A stretch of DNA of 64,000 bases. It comes from Bacillus sp. ISL-37 (GTDB lineage: Bacteria; Bacillota; Bacilli; Bacillales; Cytobacillaceae). The stretch lies in the NCBI RefSeq assembly GCF_018613315.1, contig NZ_JAGGQL010000011.1, positions 1 to 64,000 on the forward strand. Direction: 5' to 3'. A model generated the notes under the pieces. That model did no database searches. It saw nothing but the letters and a program-made list of their open reading frames with translations, and was not told the origin of the DNA. Each line of letters opens with the position of its first letter. Positions within the stretch are counted from its first letter, which is position 1. The translations under genes were made by a program, and so were the position numbers. Below are positions 51,813 to 60,244 of this stretch, piece by piece.

Positions 51813-53399
51813 TTATTCTTTATCCTTCTTTTGTTCAGCCAATTCCATTTCAAGCTCAGTTTGAATTGAAAGGGACTTATGCTCGTCTGTAGCAAGGTAG
51901 TCGATGATTTGTTGTCTTTGTTCATCGGACATTTTTGCTCCGTTCCCAGCCATACGGTCTACAACAGAAGTCCATGCCTCAGCACCTTTACTGTTGTTTC
52001 TCATGATTCGGCCGATATCGTGGCATGTCAGGCAAGTGCCGAGGAAGGCTTCTTCATTGACATTCCTCGCATCCGGGAACACAAGAGTAGAAGCTTTCTT
52101 GATTTTGTTCGCTTCTTCCTCATTGCCTTTTTGGTTAGCTAAAATTTGATCTTTTGGTACATTTGTTTTGATGGCAATTCCATTTGGATTCAAACCAACA
52201 GGTATTGTCTGTCTGAAGTCCTTTTTCTTTGTAAGGTCGATTTTTGTAAGGGTTTTGTCACCCCAGTTTGAACCGAACATCATGCTGCCATCAGGACTCC
52301 AGCTTAGCCAGTGGATATTTTGCACGCCCCAGATTTTCCTTACGATTTTATAGTTGTCTTCAGGATCGAGGACAGTCAAGAAGCCTGCACCATTCTGGGA
52401 AGTATACCAGTATCCGTCTGGACCAAGATAAGGGATGTTTGTTCCGGGACCTGTTTTAATTGTCTTGATGAACTTTAATTTTTTTGCATCTATGATGGAG
52501 ATTGACCCATCATTACGATTTCCGGTAACCAAATCGTAAGTATCACCCATGAAGCTTACGTTAACAGGTTTCGGTATATCTCCAATTTTCTTAAGAAGCT
52601 CTTCAGTTTCTGCGTCATAGATAGCAACTTCATTGTCAGCTGTATTGGATACAGCGACAAGCTTTCCATCGTTTGACATGTCCAGTCCTGAACCAGTTCC
52701 TTTTCCGTAATCAGTCTCTGTTCTTTCCAGGTATCTCATGTCACCAGTTTCAATGTCGATGACTGTGATGAACGATTCTGCCTGTAAGCTGACGAATAGC
52801 TTTTTGCCATCAGGAGTGACATTCAAATCCCTTGGCTTTTTACCAACATCTTTGAAGACTTTTACAAGTTCAGCCTTCTCAGCATCAATCATTCCAACCG
52901 CGCCAACGCCGTTCAAAGAGGTGAAGGCATATTTGCCATCCCTTGAAAACGTCATATGCTGAGGGGCAGGGTCGCTGTCAAAGCCGGGAAAATCGATATC
53001 ATGTGACTCAAGTGTCTCCATGTTGATGGCTAACACACTTGTTCCATAACGCTGAGTAGCAAAAGCCCAACTTTGGTCTTTATTTAAATGAACATGGTGG
53101 GGAGTACCCGCGCTCTGGATGTATTTTACCGGATTGCCGGTTTTGATATCAGCGATGGCAATGCCGTTACTAACTTCGTTCGCAGAAAGGATCCAGCCCT
53201 CCCCGTCCCAATCCATATTGGTATCCGCGTTGCCGTTCGGCTGGTCTTTCCACCAGTTAGAAGAATAGTCCTCATGGATTGGAGGAAGTTCTTTTTCGTT
53301 TTTATTATCAAGTGATGCATCTTTTACTGCGGCTTCAGAACAGGCAGTAAGTGAAATTGAAAGTAGTGCGAATGCTGACAGTTTCAAGATTTTATTCAT
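51813..53399 (-). CDS. Beta-propeller lipoprotein with C-terminal cytochrome c domain
   Basis: 528 residues. Lipoprotein signal (SISLTACSE, Cys20); residues about 60-400 form a YVTN/cytochrome d1-like beta-propeller (repeated patterns such as MTFSRDGKYAFTSLNGVG, LNVTPDGKKLFVSLQ, LDMSNDGKLVAVSNT, GYWYTSQNGAGFLTVLDPED). A c-type haem site CLTCH is at 456-460, with a Met-containing C-terminal region (RMAGNGAKMSDEQ). It would sit on the outer membrane face and pass electrons. It follows the ccoNOP-ccoG genes on the same strand, so it probably belongs to the same respiratory unit. Enzymatic activity of the propeller is unknown. Confidence 0.82.
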   Translation of the reverse strand: MNKILKLSAFALLSISLTACSEAAVKDASLDNKNEKELPPIHEDYSSNWWKDQPNGNADTNMDWDGEGWILSANEVSNGIAIADIKTGNPVKYIQSAGTPHHVHLNKDQSWAFATQRYGTSVLAINMETLESHDIDFPGFDSDPAPQHMTFSRDGKYAFTSLNGVGAVGMIDAEKAELVKVFKDVGKKPRDLNVTPDGKKLFVSLQAESFITVIDIETGDMRYLERTETDYGKGTGSGLDMSNDGKLVAVSNTADNEVAIYDAETEELLKKIGDIPKPVNVSFMGDTYDLVTGNRNDGSISIIDAKKLKFIKTIKTGPGTNIPYLGPDGYWYTSQNGAGFLTVLDPEDNYKIVRKIWGVQNIHWLSWSPDGSMMFGSNWGDKTLTKIDLTKKKDFRQTIPVGLNPNGIAIKTNVPKDQILANQKGNEEEANKIKKASTLVFPDARNVNEEAFLGTCLTCHDIGRIMRNNSKGAEAWTSVVDRMAGNGAKMSDEQRQQIIDYLATDEHKSLSIQTELEMELAEQKKDKE

Positions 53400-53427
53400 T
53401 TATGTTCTCACCTCGCTTTGGTTTTCT

Positions 53428-54039
53428 TTAGAACCATCCAACAAGCAGGACTAGTACAAGGGCAGTTGTTGTACCCCATGTAATCCAGACTCCTGGATGT
53501 GTAAGCCATTGTGTTTTATCATCCACACGTGAAATGCCCTGGGCAAGTCCGTATGGGCAAACCTTACAGAATGAGTTTCTTGCCTTGTAAGATAAAGCTG
53601 TATATAAGGCAGCAGTTGAAGTTACAAGGAAGAAGTATTTGTTCATTTCAAAGTTAACGAGTGATTCCCAGATCGTGATAGGGTTGTAAAAGTAACTTAC
53701 TGTCGCGTAAGCCATGAAGATGCTTACGAACAGGGCAAGCAAAAATGTTACTGCTTTGCCTTTCTCACCTAATTTTGATTCAATCTTGTTCAAAAGCATG
53801 CTGAACGTATTGTGCGGGCATGCATACTGGCAAAACGCCCTGTACACGATCATTGAAAGTGCAAGGAAAGCCATCAGGAACAAGAATAAGAAAACGAAAA
53901 ATAGATAGCCAGCTTCATAGGATAATTCGAAGCCGAATAGGAACAGCTTTGAATTGTCGATATCCATTCTGAAGCCGTTCCAGAACGGCAGAGTGAAAAT
54001 AATGATGAAAAATGCCCATCTTGTTATAGTTTTACCCAC
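53428..54039 (-). CDS. CcoG/NapH-like 4Fe-4S membrane protein
   Basis: 203 residues from GTG 54039. Four or five hydrophobic helices and two cysteine pairs, C70/C74 in RAFCQYACPHNTF and C158/C161 in SFCKVCPYGLAQG, as in the polyferredoxin-type membrane domain of CcoG/RdxA/NapH. The C-terminal ferredoxin and FixG domains of full CcoG (about 450+ residues) are absent. CcoG reduces copper for the cbb3 oxidase; the location beside ccoP supports an assembly role. Confidence 0.75.
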   Translation of the reverse strand: MGKTITRWAFFIIIFTLPFWNGFRMDIDNSKLFLFGFELSYEAGYLFFVFLFLFLMAFLALSMIVYRAFCQYACPHNTFSMLLNKIESKLGEKGKAVTFLLALFVSIFMAYATVSYFYNPITIWESLVNFEMNKYFFLVTSTAALYTALSYKARNSFCKVCPYGLAQGISRVDDKTQWLTHPGVWITWGTTTALVLVLLVGWF

Positions 54040-54055
54040 GAGAATCCTCCTTTCC

Positions 54056-54451
54056 TTATCTATAGTCCTTTAAGTATTCGTAGACCATGTCAATTTCTTT
54101 TTCGGTATAAAGATGACCGATAGCCGGCATCGTGTTACGGCCCTTTTTGATGACATTTTTAATGTCTTCCTCAGGCATCCTGTCAGTTACCCCGCTTAGG
54201 TCAGGTGCTGCACCAGTGGCGTGGCAGCTTAGGCAAGTGCCTTCAAAAATAAGTTCTCCTTTATTATCCTGTGGAGCAGCAGCAGGTTCGACTGCGAGCT
54301 TACCAGGCATGAAGATCGCATATCCGATGGCCCAGATCGCGACAACATAAAATACAGCTACCAGGAGCTTTGGCACTCTATTGTGTTCAATTTTAATATC
54401 AGAGACAATATCCGCCTCTTTGCTATCATGTTGCTGATATTCTTTTTTCAT
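54056..54451 (-). CDS. Monohaem cytochrome c subunit (CcoP-like)
   Basis: 131 residues. One N-terminal transmembrane helix (about 29-49) and one cytochrome c domain with CLSCH (about 74-78) and a Met ligand in NTMPAIGHL. Usual CcoP has two haems and about 300 residues, so this is a reduced version. It lies between ccoO and the CcoG-like gene and should be subunit III of the oxidase, carrying electrons to CcoN. Confidence 0.85.
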   Translation of the reverse strand: MKKEYQQHDSKEADIVSDIKIEHNRVPKLLVAVFYVVAIWAIGYAIFMPGKLAVEPAAAPQDNKGELIFEGTCLSCHATGAAPDLSGVTDRMPEEDIKNVIKKGRNTMPAIGHLYTEKEIDMVYEYLKDYR

Positions 54452-54488
54452 TTTTTACACCTGCCTTTAAAATGCTGTTTTAGAAAAT

Positions 54489-54521
54489 CATTACCTTAAA
54501 CCGCGGGGGTTTAAGGTAATG
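54489..54521 (-). other. Intercistronic hairpin between ccoO and ccoP genes
   Basis: CATTACCTTAAACC and GGTTTAAGGTAATG form a perfect 14-bp stem with a 5-base loop. On the minus strand it is followed only by ATTTTCTAAAA, so it is at best a leaky terminator. It may be an mRNA processing or stability element that sets different ccoO and ccoP levels. Confidence 0.7.
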
Positions 54522-54537
54522 GTTATGAAAATGAGGC

Positions 54538-55077
54538 TTAGTTAGAGTTTGATTTTGCGTCGTTCAATTCTTTCTTGTATTCTTCCAATCTTTCTTCTGT
54601 TGGCTTGAGGCTCATCAAGTATGCGACAAGATCATCAAGCTCCTGGTTGGATAGATAATCGAAAGAAGGCATGATTGTTCCAGGGCTTGTTGATTGAGGA
54701 TCAATCAAGTGCTGGCGCTGCCAGTCTTCGTTATATTTCAAGCCGACCCACATCAAGTCAGGGCCTGTACGGTTAGAGCCCAAGAGATGGGGTAAATCAT
54801 ATTTGTAGTCGCCGCCCTTAGTTACAGGACCAAGGTTTTGGTTCGTATCAGCAGGCAATGCTCTTACAAATTGTGTGTGGCAAGTCTGGCAGCCATTTTG
54901 GACATAAATTTCTCTTCCTCTTGCTTCAGCAGAATCCTCTGGATAGTTGCGGAGCTCACCGCTCGCAGTCGCAGAGTTGATTTCCTGATCGAAGAGGGGA
55001 AGGATGACCGTTCCGGCTACACCGAAAGTCCATAGAATTAAAGCAACGATTAATACAGCTGATGGTTTACGTTCCAA
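54538..55077 (-). CDS. ccoO: cbb3-type oxidase subunit II (CcoO-like)
   Basis: 179 residues. One N-terminal transmembrane helix (about 8-28), then a c-type haem domain with CQTCH (about 63-67) in VQNGCQTCHTQFVR, RTGPDLMWVGLKYNEDW, and a Met ligand around PGTIMPSF. It passes electrons between CcoP and CcoN. It lies 15 bases after ccoN. It is slightly shorter than proteobacterial CcoO (about 200). Confidence 0.88.
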   Translation of the reverse strand: MERKPSAVLIVALILWTFGVAGTVILPLFDQEINSATASGELRNYPEDSAEARGREIYVQNGCQTCHTQFVRALPADTNQNLGPVTKGGDYKYDLPHLLGSNRTGPDLMWVGLKYNEDWQRQHLIDPQSTSPGTIMPSFDYLSNQELDDLVAYLMSLKPTEERLEEYKKELNDAKSNSN

Positions 55078-55092
55078 CGTGTTCCCTCCTCA

Positions 55093-56466
55093 TTAAGCAG
55101 TAGCAGCTTGGTGCTGTGCTTGCTGTTTTTTCTCAAGTTTTGCAAGTTTAATAGTTTTATACATGTTCCATGCCAGGAAGAATTGAGCTACATACATCAT
55201 TGTTCCACCGATTGCGCGGCCTTGTACGTATGGTTCCATCATCAATACAGTCTGCAGGAATGGAACGCCTTCAATCCATGCGAATCCTTGGACAACACCA
55301 GCGATCCACAATGAGAATGCGAATACTAAGAAACCGACAGTAGAGAACCAGAAGTGTGCTTCCATTGCTCTCTTGCTGAACATTTCGCGTCCAACGATTT
55401 TAGGCAGGATGTAGTAGATTGCTGCGAAAGATGTGAAAGAGAACGCACCGAATGGTCCCATATGTGCATGCCCGACAGTCCAGTGAGTGAACTTTATGAC
55501 TGAACTTACAGATGGAAGGGCTTGCAAAGGTCCCTGGAGACATGCGAACAGGTAAAAAATCGTACCCGCAACTGTGAAACGTAGCGGTACACTCGTTCTT
55601 GTTTGTGACCAAGAACCTTTCATCGTTCCCCAGAAATTGGCTAGAACTGCCCAAACTGGGATCAAAAGAACAATTGAAGGAATAACTCCAGCTTTAGAAA
55701 TCCATCCTGGAATCGGTCCATTCATCAAGTGGTGAGGACCATTCCATACATAGAAAGTAGCGATTGCCCAGAAACCAATCATGGATAACTGGTGGCTGTA
55801 TAGCGGACGGCCAGTCAATTTAGGCAGCAGGTAATAAATTTGTCCAACACCGACTGTTGTCATCCAAAGGCCGATTGCATTATGGCCTAGGAACCAGCCC
55901 ATCAGACCTTGCTGTACCCCGCTTGGAATCCATTGTGCCGGGAAGTTACCGACAATCCAAGTCAATGGCAGCCATAGCAATGATCCAAGGAAATACCAAA
56001 GACTGACATAAAGCATTTTTTCCTGGCGGCGTCCAACTGTCTTGAAAAGGTTATAAGCAACGAGTCCAATTGCGACAAGAAGCTGAACGTCTACCCATAA
56101 TGGGAATTCTCCGTATTCGATGACCTCGGTTTGGCCAAGCAACAATGCGAAGAACCCTTCCAAAATAACAATGTTATAAAATACTAGAGCGAAATTCCCC
56201 ATCTTCTCGCTATAAACCTTCGTTTTAGCAAGCTTTGGAATCATATAGAACATTGAGCCTACATATGCCATCGATAACCATGCGTAGATGACGAGCATTA
56301 CGTGTGCCGAGCGAACATGCCCGTAAGTGAACCAGCGATTGTTCAACAATTCTGGCCAGATTTGTTTTGTTGCAGTAAGAAGTCCCATGCTCATGCCGAT
56401 GATGATCCAGAAGACAGCAGCGATGAACCAGTTCTTGGAAGAACTCCATTTTTCGTCTGTAAACAT
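55093..56466 (-). CDS. ccoN: cbb3-type cytochrome c oxidase subunit I
   Basis: 457 residues from ATG 56466, preceded by AAGGGAGTG; a reading to 56589 runs through the promoter region. Twelve hydrophobic helices carry the haem-copper ligands: RWFTYGHVRSAHVMLVIYAW (low-spin haem His), GWFLGHNAIGLWMTTVGVG, NGPHHLMNGPIPGW (CuB His pair) and FTHWTVGHAHMGPFGAF (haem b/b3 His). It reduces O2 to water with proton pumping at low oxygen tension. It heads the ccoN-ccoO-ccoP-ccoG unit. Confidence 0.93.
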   Translation of the reverse strand: MFTDEKWSSSKNWFIAAVFWIIIGMSMGLLTATKQIWPELLNNRWFTYGHVRSAHVMLVIYAWLSMAYVGSMFYMIPKLAKTKVYSEKMGNFALVFYNIVILEGFFALLLGQTEVIEYGEFPLWVDVQLLVAIGLVAYNLFKTVGRRQEKMLYVSLWYFLGSLLWLPLTWIVGNFPAQWIPSGVQQGLMGWFLGHNAIGLWMTTVGVGQIYYLLPKLTGRPLYSHQLSMIGFWAIATFYVWNGPHHLMNGPIPGWISKAGVIPSIVLLIPVWAVLANFWGTMKGSWSQTRTSVPLRFTVAGTIFYLFACLQGPLQALPSVSSVIKFTHWTVGHAHMGPFGAFSFTSFAAIYYILPKIVGREMFSKRAMEAHFWFSTVGFLVFAFSLWIAGVVQGFAWIEGVPFLQTVLMMEPYVQGRAIGGTMMYVAQFFLAWNMYKTIKLAKLEKKQQAQHQAATA

Positions 56467-56494
56467 TTTGACACTCCCTTGTTCATAAAATAAA

Positions 56495-56521
56495 CACAAA
56501 TATTTCACAATTTCTTCACAA
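56495..56521 (-). promoter_or_regulatory. Three phased TTGTG(AA) boxes, candidate ResD-type operator of ccoN
   Basis: On the minus strand TTGTGAA, TTGTGAA and TTGTG(TT) recur exactly 11 bases apart (CACAA on the plus strand at 56495, 56506 and 56517), ending about 29 bases upstream of the ccoN ATG. ResD of B. subtilis is reported to prefer TTGTGAA-type sites, and the phasing places the boxes on one helix face. This fits oxygen or redox control of the oxidase; the regulator is inferred. Confidence 0.55.
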
Positions 56522-56645
56522 TCTGCTATGTTACATGATACATCCCATACAGAAATAAAGTTATTCAAGTTTTTTATAGTGTTATCCAATTGTTTTATAC
56601 TTGCTGTATAACTGGAAAAAAACCGCGTTAATTTACAACTTTTCC

Positions 56646-56678
56646 AAAAAAAAACAGAGCGAAAAGATTTCGCTCTGT
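56646..56678 (-). terminator. Terminator of the 40-aa gene
   Basis: ACAGAGCGAAA and TTTCGCTCTGT form an 11-bp stem with a short loop, followed on the minus strand by a long T run. It separates the small gene from ccoN. Confidence 0.92.
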
Positions 56679-56688
56679 CAGGGGATTA

Positions 56689-56811
56689 TTAATTTTGTTC
56701 TTCTTTTTTATTATTCTTTTTGCGAAGTGTATCTAGGACGAAGATAATCAGGATAGGGACTCCGATATAATAAAGGAAATCGAAGTAAAAACCCAGGGAT
56801 TCATGTTCCAT
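56689..56811 (-). CDS. Tiny membrane protein beside the cbb3 oxidase genes (CcoQ-like candidate)
   Basis: 40 residues from ATG 56811, preceded by GGGAGGT. One hydrophobic helix (GFYFDFLYYIGVPILIIFVLD) and a basic tail (RKKNNKKEEQN). It lies between ccoS and ccoN, has its own terminator and shares its upstream region with ccoS. The size and single helix resemble CcoQ/FixQ stabilising subunits, but no motif proves it. Confidence 0.6.
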   Translation of the reverse strand: MEHESLGFYFDFLYYIGVPILIIFVLDTLRKKNNKKEEQN

Positions 56812-56957
56812 TTGCTTACCTCCCAAATTAATTTGAACACATTGTAATCCCAAAGTTTTTTTTTTACAACCCCTAAAATATACTCTGGACGGTTTCCGGG
56901 ATTTCTGTTAGAGTAATTCGATAGTATAGGATTTTTAACGATAGGGAGGTGTAAAAA

Positions 56958-57092
56958 ATGGCACCAGGAGCTTGGATCTTACTATTGGTTATGATCGCAT
57001 TCACTGCCTCGGCGGGGATCATCTGGGCTTGGAGCAAGAAAAACGGGCTTTACGATGAAAGTGTAAAATATAGGATGCTTGATGAAGATTAA
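56958..57092 (+). CDS. ccoS: CcoS-like cbb3 oxidase assembly protein
   Basis: 44 residues from ATG 56958, preceded by GGGAGGTG. One helix (WILLLVMIAFTASAGIIWAW) followed by SKKNGLYDESVKYRMLDED, which matches the CcoS layout FxWA-x-x-x-G-(Q)(F/Y)D(D/E) seen next to the helix in FixS/CcoS proteins. CcoS is needed for haem or copper insertion into cbb3 oxidase. It is divergent from the ccoNOP operon. Too short for standard ORF cut-offs. Confidence 0.72.
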   Translation: MAPGAWILLLVMIAFTASAGIIWAWSKKNGLYDESVKYRMLDED

Positions 57093-57439
57093 TCAAGCCT
57101 GGATCACAATCTTTACAATCTGCTAATTATAAAGATATATGAACCCGGGCTTTTATTTCTTTTTATTATTCCACTATTACTTCCACTAGTTTATTCTGCG
57201 TTATTTCTTATTATATTCACTGCACATTTCTACTTATCTTTATTTCACAAAACTTTTTTCTTCTATATAATATGTCATCAGTTCCATTTTCTTCTTTTAA
57301 AATCCCCTGCTATTCAAACTCAAATTCAAATCCACATTAAAAGCAACTATTCAGTCAAAGGAACATATCATAATCAGAAGGCGTTTTTTACGATATGAAA
57401 ATCACAAAATAAAAAGTCATAAAAAATTCATAATTACGG
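57093..57439. other. AT-rich gene-free stretch
   Basis: About 350 bases of very AT-rich sequence (many TTTATTATT and TTCCACTA-like runs) with no open reading frame that has a ribosome site. A loose AAGCCTGG/CCCGGGCTT pairing around a loop of about 50 bases may end ccoS transcription. Confidence 0.4.
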
Positions 57440-57484
57440 TTGACAAAGGTAATAATCTTTCGTAATATATACCCTGTAAGGTAT
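57440..57484 (+). promoter_or_regulatory. SigmaA promoter with CstR/CsoR-like operator, sulfur operon 2
   Basis: A consensus -35 TTGACA (57440-57445), exactly 17 bases of spacer, and -10 TAATAT (57463-57468). The operator TATACCCTGTAAGGTAT (57468-57484; arms ATACC and GGTAT) starts on the -10 and would cover the transcription start. It shares TATACCCTNTANGGTA with the element at 42018-42037. Another AACGT/ACGTT inverted repeat lies at 57488-57502. Repression relieved by persulfide is inferred from CstR biology. Confidence 0.72.
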
Positions 57485-57572
57485 TTAACAACGTAATCAC
57501 GTTAGAAAAGATATAATATTTTTTTACAGTTATAAATACCCGTTACCGTAATTAACGAGGGGGAGAGAGAAA

Positions 57573-58052
57573 ATGGGAGAACAGAAGAAAACAACAATTA
57601 TTTTATTCAGTGGGGATTATGACAAAGTCATGGCTGCTTATATCATTGCTAATGGTGCTGCTGCCTATGATCATGAAGTGACAATCTTTCACACATTTTG
57701 GGGCTTGAACGCTCTAAGAAAAGATGAGCCAATCCAGGCTGACAAAGGCTTTATTGAGAAGATGTTTGCTAAGATGATGCCAAGAGGCGCGAACAAATTG
57801 GGGTTATCAAAAATGAACTATGCAGGTTTTGGACCAAAAATGATCAAGGATGTAATGAAGAAGCACAATGCAATGCCGCTTCCAGACTTGATTGACATGG
57901 CAAAAGAACAGGATGTTAAGCTTGTTGCATGCCAAATGACAGTAGACTTATTTGGTCTTACGCAAGAAGAAATCATGGAAGGCGTAGAGTTTGCTGGAGT
58001 AGCAGCTTACCTTGCTGATGCAGAAGACGGTAACGTCAATCTGTTCATCTAA
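57573..58052 (+). CDS. DsrE-family sulfur carrier protein (long form)
   Basis: 159 residues. DsrE fold with ILFSGDYDKVMAAYIIANGAA at the N terminus and conserved Cys120 in LVACQMTVDLFG. An insertion of about 30 residues (KMMPRGANKLGLSKMNYAGFG), typical of DsrE2-like proteins, distinguishes it from the paralogue at 42700-43089. It is the first gene of the second sulfur operon, just after a strong promoter. It would carry persulfide between rhodanese and TusA partners. Confidence 0.9.
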   Translation: MGEQKKTTIILFSGDYDKVMAAYIIANGAAAYDHEVTIFHTFWGLNALRKDEPIQADKGFIEKMFAKMMPRGANKLGLSKMNYAGFGPKMIKDVMKKHNAMPLPDLIDMAKEQDVKLVACQMTVDLFGLTQEEIMEGVEFAGVAAYLADAEDGNVNLFI

Positions 58053-58079
58053 TAGAAACTTTTAATTGGAGGTCTACAA

Positions 58080-58658
58080 ATGGAATCTGTAAAAACAAAT
58101 TTCACAGTCGACGCAAAAGGGCTTGCATGCCCAATGCCGATTGTCAGAACGAAGAAAGCAATCAACAATTTAAATCCAGGCGAGGTTTTAGAAGTGCTCG
58201 CAACGGATAAAGGTTCTAGGGCAGATATCCAGGCTTGGTCTAAAAGCTCTGGCAACCAATACCTTGGAACAATTGAAGAAGGCGATGTCCTTAAGCACTA
58301 TATCCGCAAAGGCGGTTCAGGTGAAGAACAGGAAGAAACAAAATATCCAAACATTGTTTCAAACGACGATGTTGTAAAAAAGCTTGAAGCAAATGAGGAT
58401 GTTGTTGTCCTTGACGTAAGGGAACCGGCTGAATATGCTTTCGGACATATTCCAAATGCTGTATCTATTCCTTTTGGGGACCTTGAAAATCGTATCGCTG
58501 AACTAGATAAGTCCAAAACAATTCTGGTTGTTTGCCGTACAGGCAATAGAAGTGACATGGCATCCCAGGCACTTTCAAGCAAAGGCTTCGAAAACGTTTG
58601 GAATGTGGTTCCAGGTATGTCTGAATGGAATGGCCCAACTGAATCAAAATTAAACTAA
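58080..58658 (+). CDS. TusA-rhodanese fusion sulfurtransferase (second copy)
   Basis: 192 residues, the same length as the paralogue at 42109-42687. Cys17 in [13 protein letters not shown] (TusA) and Cys152 in [10 protein letters not shown] (rhodanese) are both conserved. The linker differs most ([13 protein letters not shown]). It starts 27 bases after the DsrE gene, with GGAGG before ATG 58080. Confidence 0.93.
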   Translation: MESVKTNFTVDAKGLACPMPIVRTKKAINNLNPGEVLEVLATDKGSRADIQAWSKSSGNQYLGTIEEGDVLKHYIRKGGSGEEQEETKYPNIVSNDDVVKKLEANEDVVVLDVREPAEYAFGHIPNAVSIPFGDLENRIAELDKSKTILVVCRTGNRSDMASQALSSKGFENVWNVVPGMSEWNGPTESKLN

Positions 58659-58701
58659 TTTTTTTTTTGATAAAAATATACCTATGGAGGTAAATCCGAA
58701 T

Positions 58702-59823
58702 ATGAAAGCAATGACGTCTAAAGAAGTGACTAAAAAAGTATTCAATAAAGAACCATTTTTCATCCTTGATGTCCGCAACGAGAGCGACTTCAACGACTGG
58801 AAAATCGAAGGCGAAAACTTCGAATACCTTAACATTCCTTACTTCGATCTTCTTGATGGAGTAGAAGAAATCCTTGATAAAGTACCAACTGATAAAGAAG
58901 TTCTTGTTGTATGTGCAAAAGAAGGTTCATCAGTAATGGTTGCTGAAATGCTTGAGGAAGCAGGCCGTGAAGTATCTTATCTTCAAGGCGGAATGAAAGC
59001 ATGGAGCGAACACCTTGAGCCAGTCAAGGTTGGCGATCTTAAGGATGGCGGAGCAATGTACCAGTTCGTCCGAATTGGTAAAGGCTGCCTATCTTACGCA
59101 GTTGTTTCAAATGGTGAGGCTGCTTTGATCGACGCGACAAGAATGACTGATGTGTATCTTGATTTCGCTAAAGAGCTTGACGTTGAAATCAAGCATGTAT
59201 TCGATACACACCTGCACGCAGACCACATTTCCGGCGGCAGAAAAATTGCTGAAGCAACAGGTGCAACTTACTGGCTGCCTCCGAAAGACGCTGATGAAGT
59301 AACATTCAGCTATCAATCTCTAGAAGATGGCAACAATGTAAAAATCGGTGAAACAAACATCGACATCAATGCACTATACACTCCAGGCCACACAATCGGT
59401 TCTACTTCATTTGTAGTAGATGAAAAATATCTTCTTTCTGGGGATATACTATTCATTGACTCAATTGGACGCCCTGACCTGGCTGGTAAAGCAGAAGACT
59501 GGGTAGCAGACCTGAGAAACTCTCTTTACACTCGTTACAAGCAGCTTTCTGATGAGCTTGTTGTTCTGCCTGCACACTTCATGATCATTGAAGAGTTGAA
59601 TGAAGATGGCAGCGTATCTGAAAAATTAGGTACACTTTTCGCGAAAAATCACGGATTGAACATCGAAGACGAAGCAGAGTTCCGCAGACTTGTAACTGAG
59701 AATCTGCCACCGCAGCCAAATGCATACCAGGAAATTCGTGAAACAAACATGGGTAAAATCAACCCAGACGATGAAAAGCAAAGAGAAATGGAAATCGGAC
59801 CAAACCGCTGTGCGGTAAGATAA
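58702..59823 (+). CDS. Rhodanese-metallo-beta-lactamase fusion, persulfide dioxygenase-like (second copy)
   Basis: 373 residues from ATG 58702, 10 bases after GGAGGT; the in-frame ATG at 58684 overlaps that site. Rhodanese Cys72 is in VVCAKEGSS, the MBL metal motif is [11 protein letters not shown], and TPGHTIGST and [16 protein letters not shown] follow. It has the same length, domain order and C-terminal [11 protein letters not shown] as the paralogue at 43118-44239. The change AKGGSS to AKEGSS in the rhodanese loop could alter sulfur acceptor preference. A weak hairpin (ATCCAGGGGA/TCCCGGGAT) separates it from tusA. Confidence 0.91.
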   Translation: MKAMTSKEVTKKVFNKEPFFILDVRNESDFNDWKIEGENFEYLNIPYFDLLDGVEEILDKVPTDKEVLVVCAKEGSSVMVAEMLEEAGREVSYLQGGMKAWSEHLEPVKVGDLKDGGAMYQFVRIGKGCLSYAVVSNGEAALIDATRMTDVYLDFAKELDVEIKHVFDTHLHADHISGGRKIAEATGATYWLPPKDADEVTFSYQSLEDGNNVKIGETNIDINALYTPGHTIGSTSFVVDEKYLLSGDILFIDSIGRPDLAGKAEDWVADLRNSLYTRYKQLSDELVVLPAHFMIIEELNEDGSVSEKLGTLFAKNHGLNIEDEAEFRRLVTENLPPQPNAYQEIRETNMGKINPDDEKQREMEIGPNRCAVR

Positions 59824-59899
59824 ATTGATCCAGGGGACTTAGCTCCCGGGATGGTAATCAAAAAATACTATTTTTCATACAACCAAGGAGGATTTTTAC

Positions 59900-60127
59900 A
59901 TGAACGTAGCAAAAGTATTAGACGCAAAAGGACTAGCTTGTCCAATGCCAATCGTAAAAACAAAGAAGGCAATCACTGACCTTCAATCTGGAGAAGTACT
60001 AGAAATCCACACAACTGATAAAGGCGCTGTAAAAGATCTAGCAGCTTGGGCTCAATCCACTGGTAATGAACTTCTGAAGCATGAAGAAGAAAACGGTGTG
60101 TTCAAGTTCTGGATGAAGAAGGCGTAA
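59900..60127 (+). CDS. TusA-family sulfur carrier protein
   Basis: 75 residues, a stand-alone TusA domain with Cys14 in [13 protein letters not shown] and the family's second half (DLAAWAQSTGNELLKHEEENG). It is closely similar to the TusA part of the fusions. Strong AAGGAGG before ATG 59900. It is followed by a terminator. Confidence 0.94.
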   Translation: MNVAKVLDAKGLACPMPIVKTKKAITDLQSGEVLEIHTTDKGAVKDLAAWAQSTGNELLKHEEENGVFKFWMKKA

Positions 60128-60128
60128 T

Positions 60129-60161
60129 TGAAAAAGGGGGAGCTCGTCTCCCTTTTCTTTT
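60129..60161 (+). terminator. Terminator after tusA
   Basis: AAAAAGGGGGAG and CTCCCTTTT arms pair around a 5-base loop and are followed by CTTTT. Confidence 0.85.
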
Positions 60162-60244
60162 ACATTTTCATAGGATTTTTGTGGATAGGAATGTGCCTGA
60201 TAACAGGCCTGTTTTTTAAGTTTGTTAAATAAGGAGGAAGCCTG

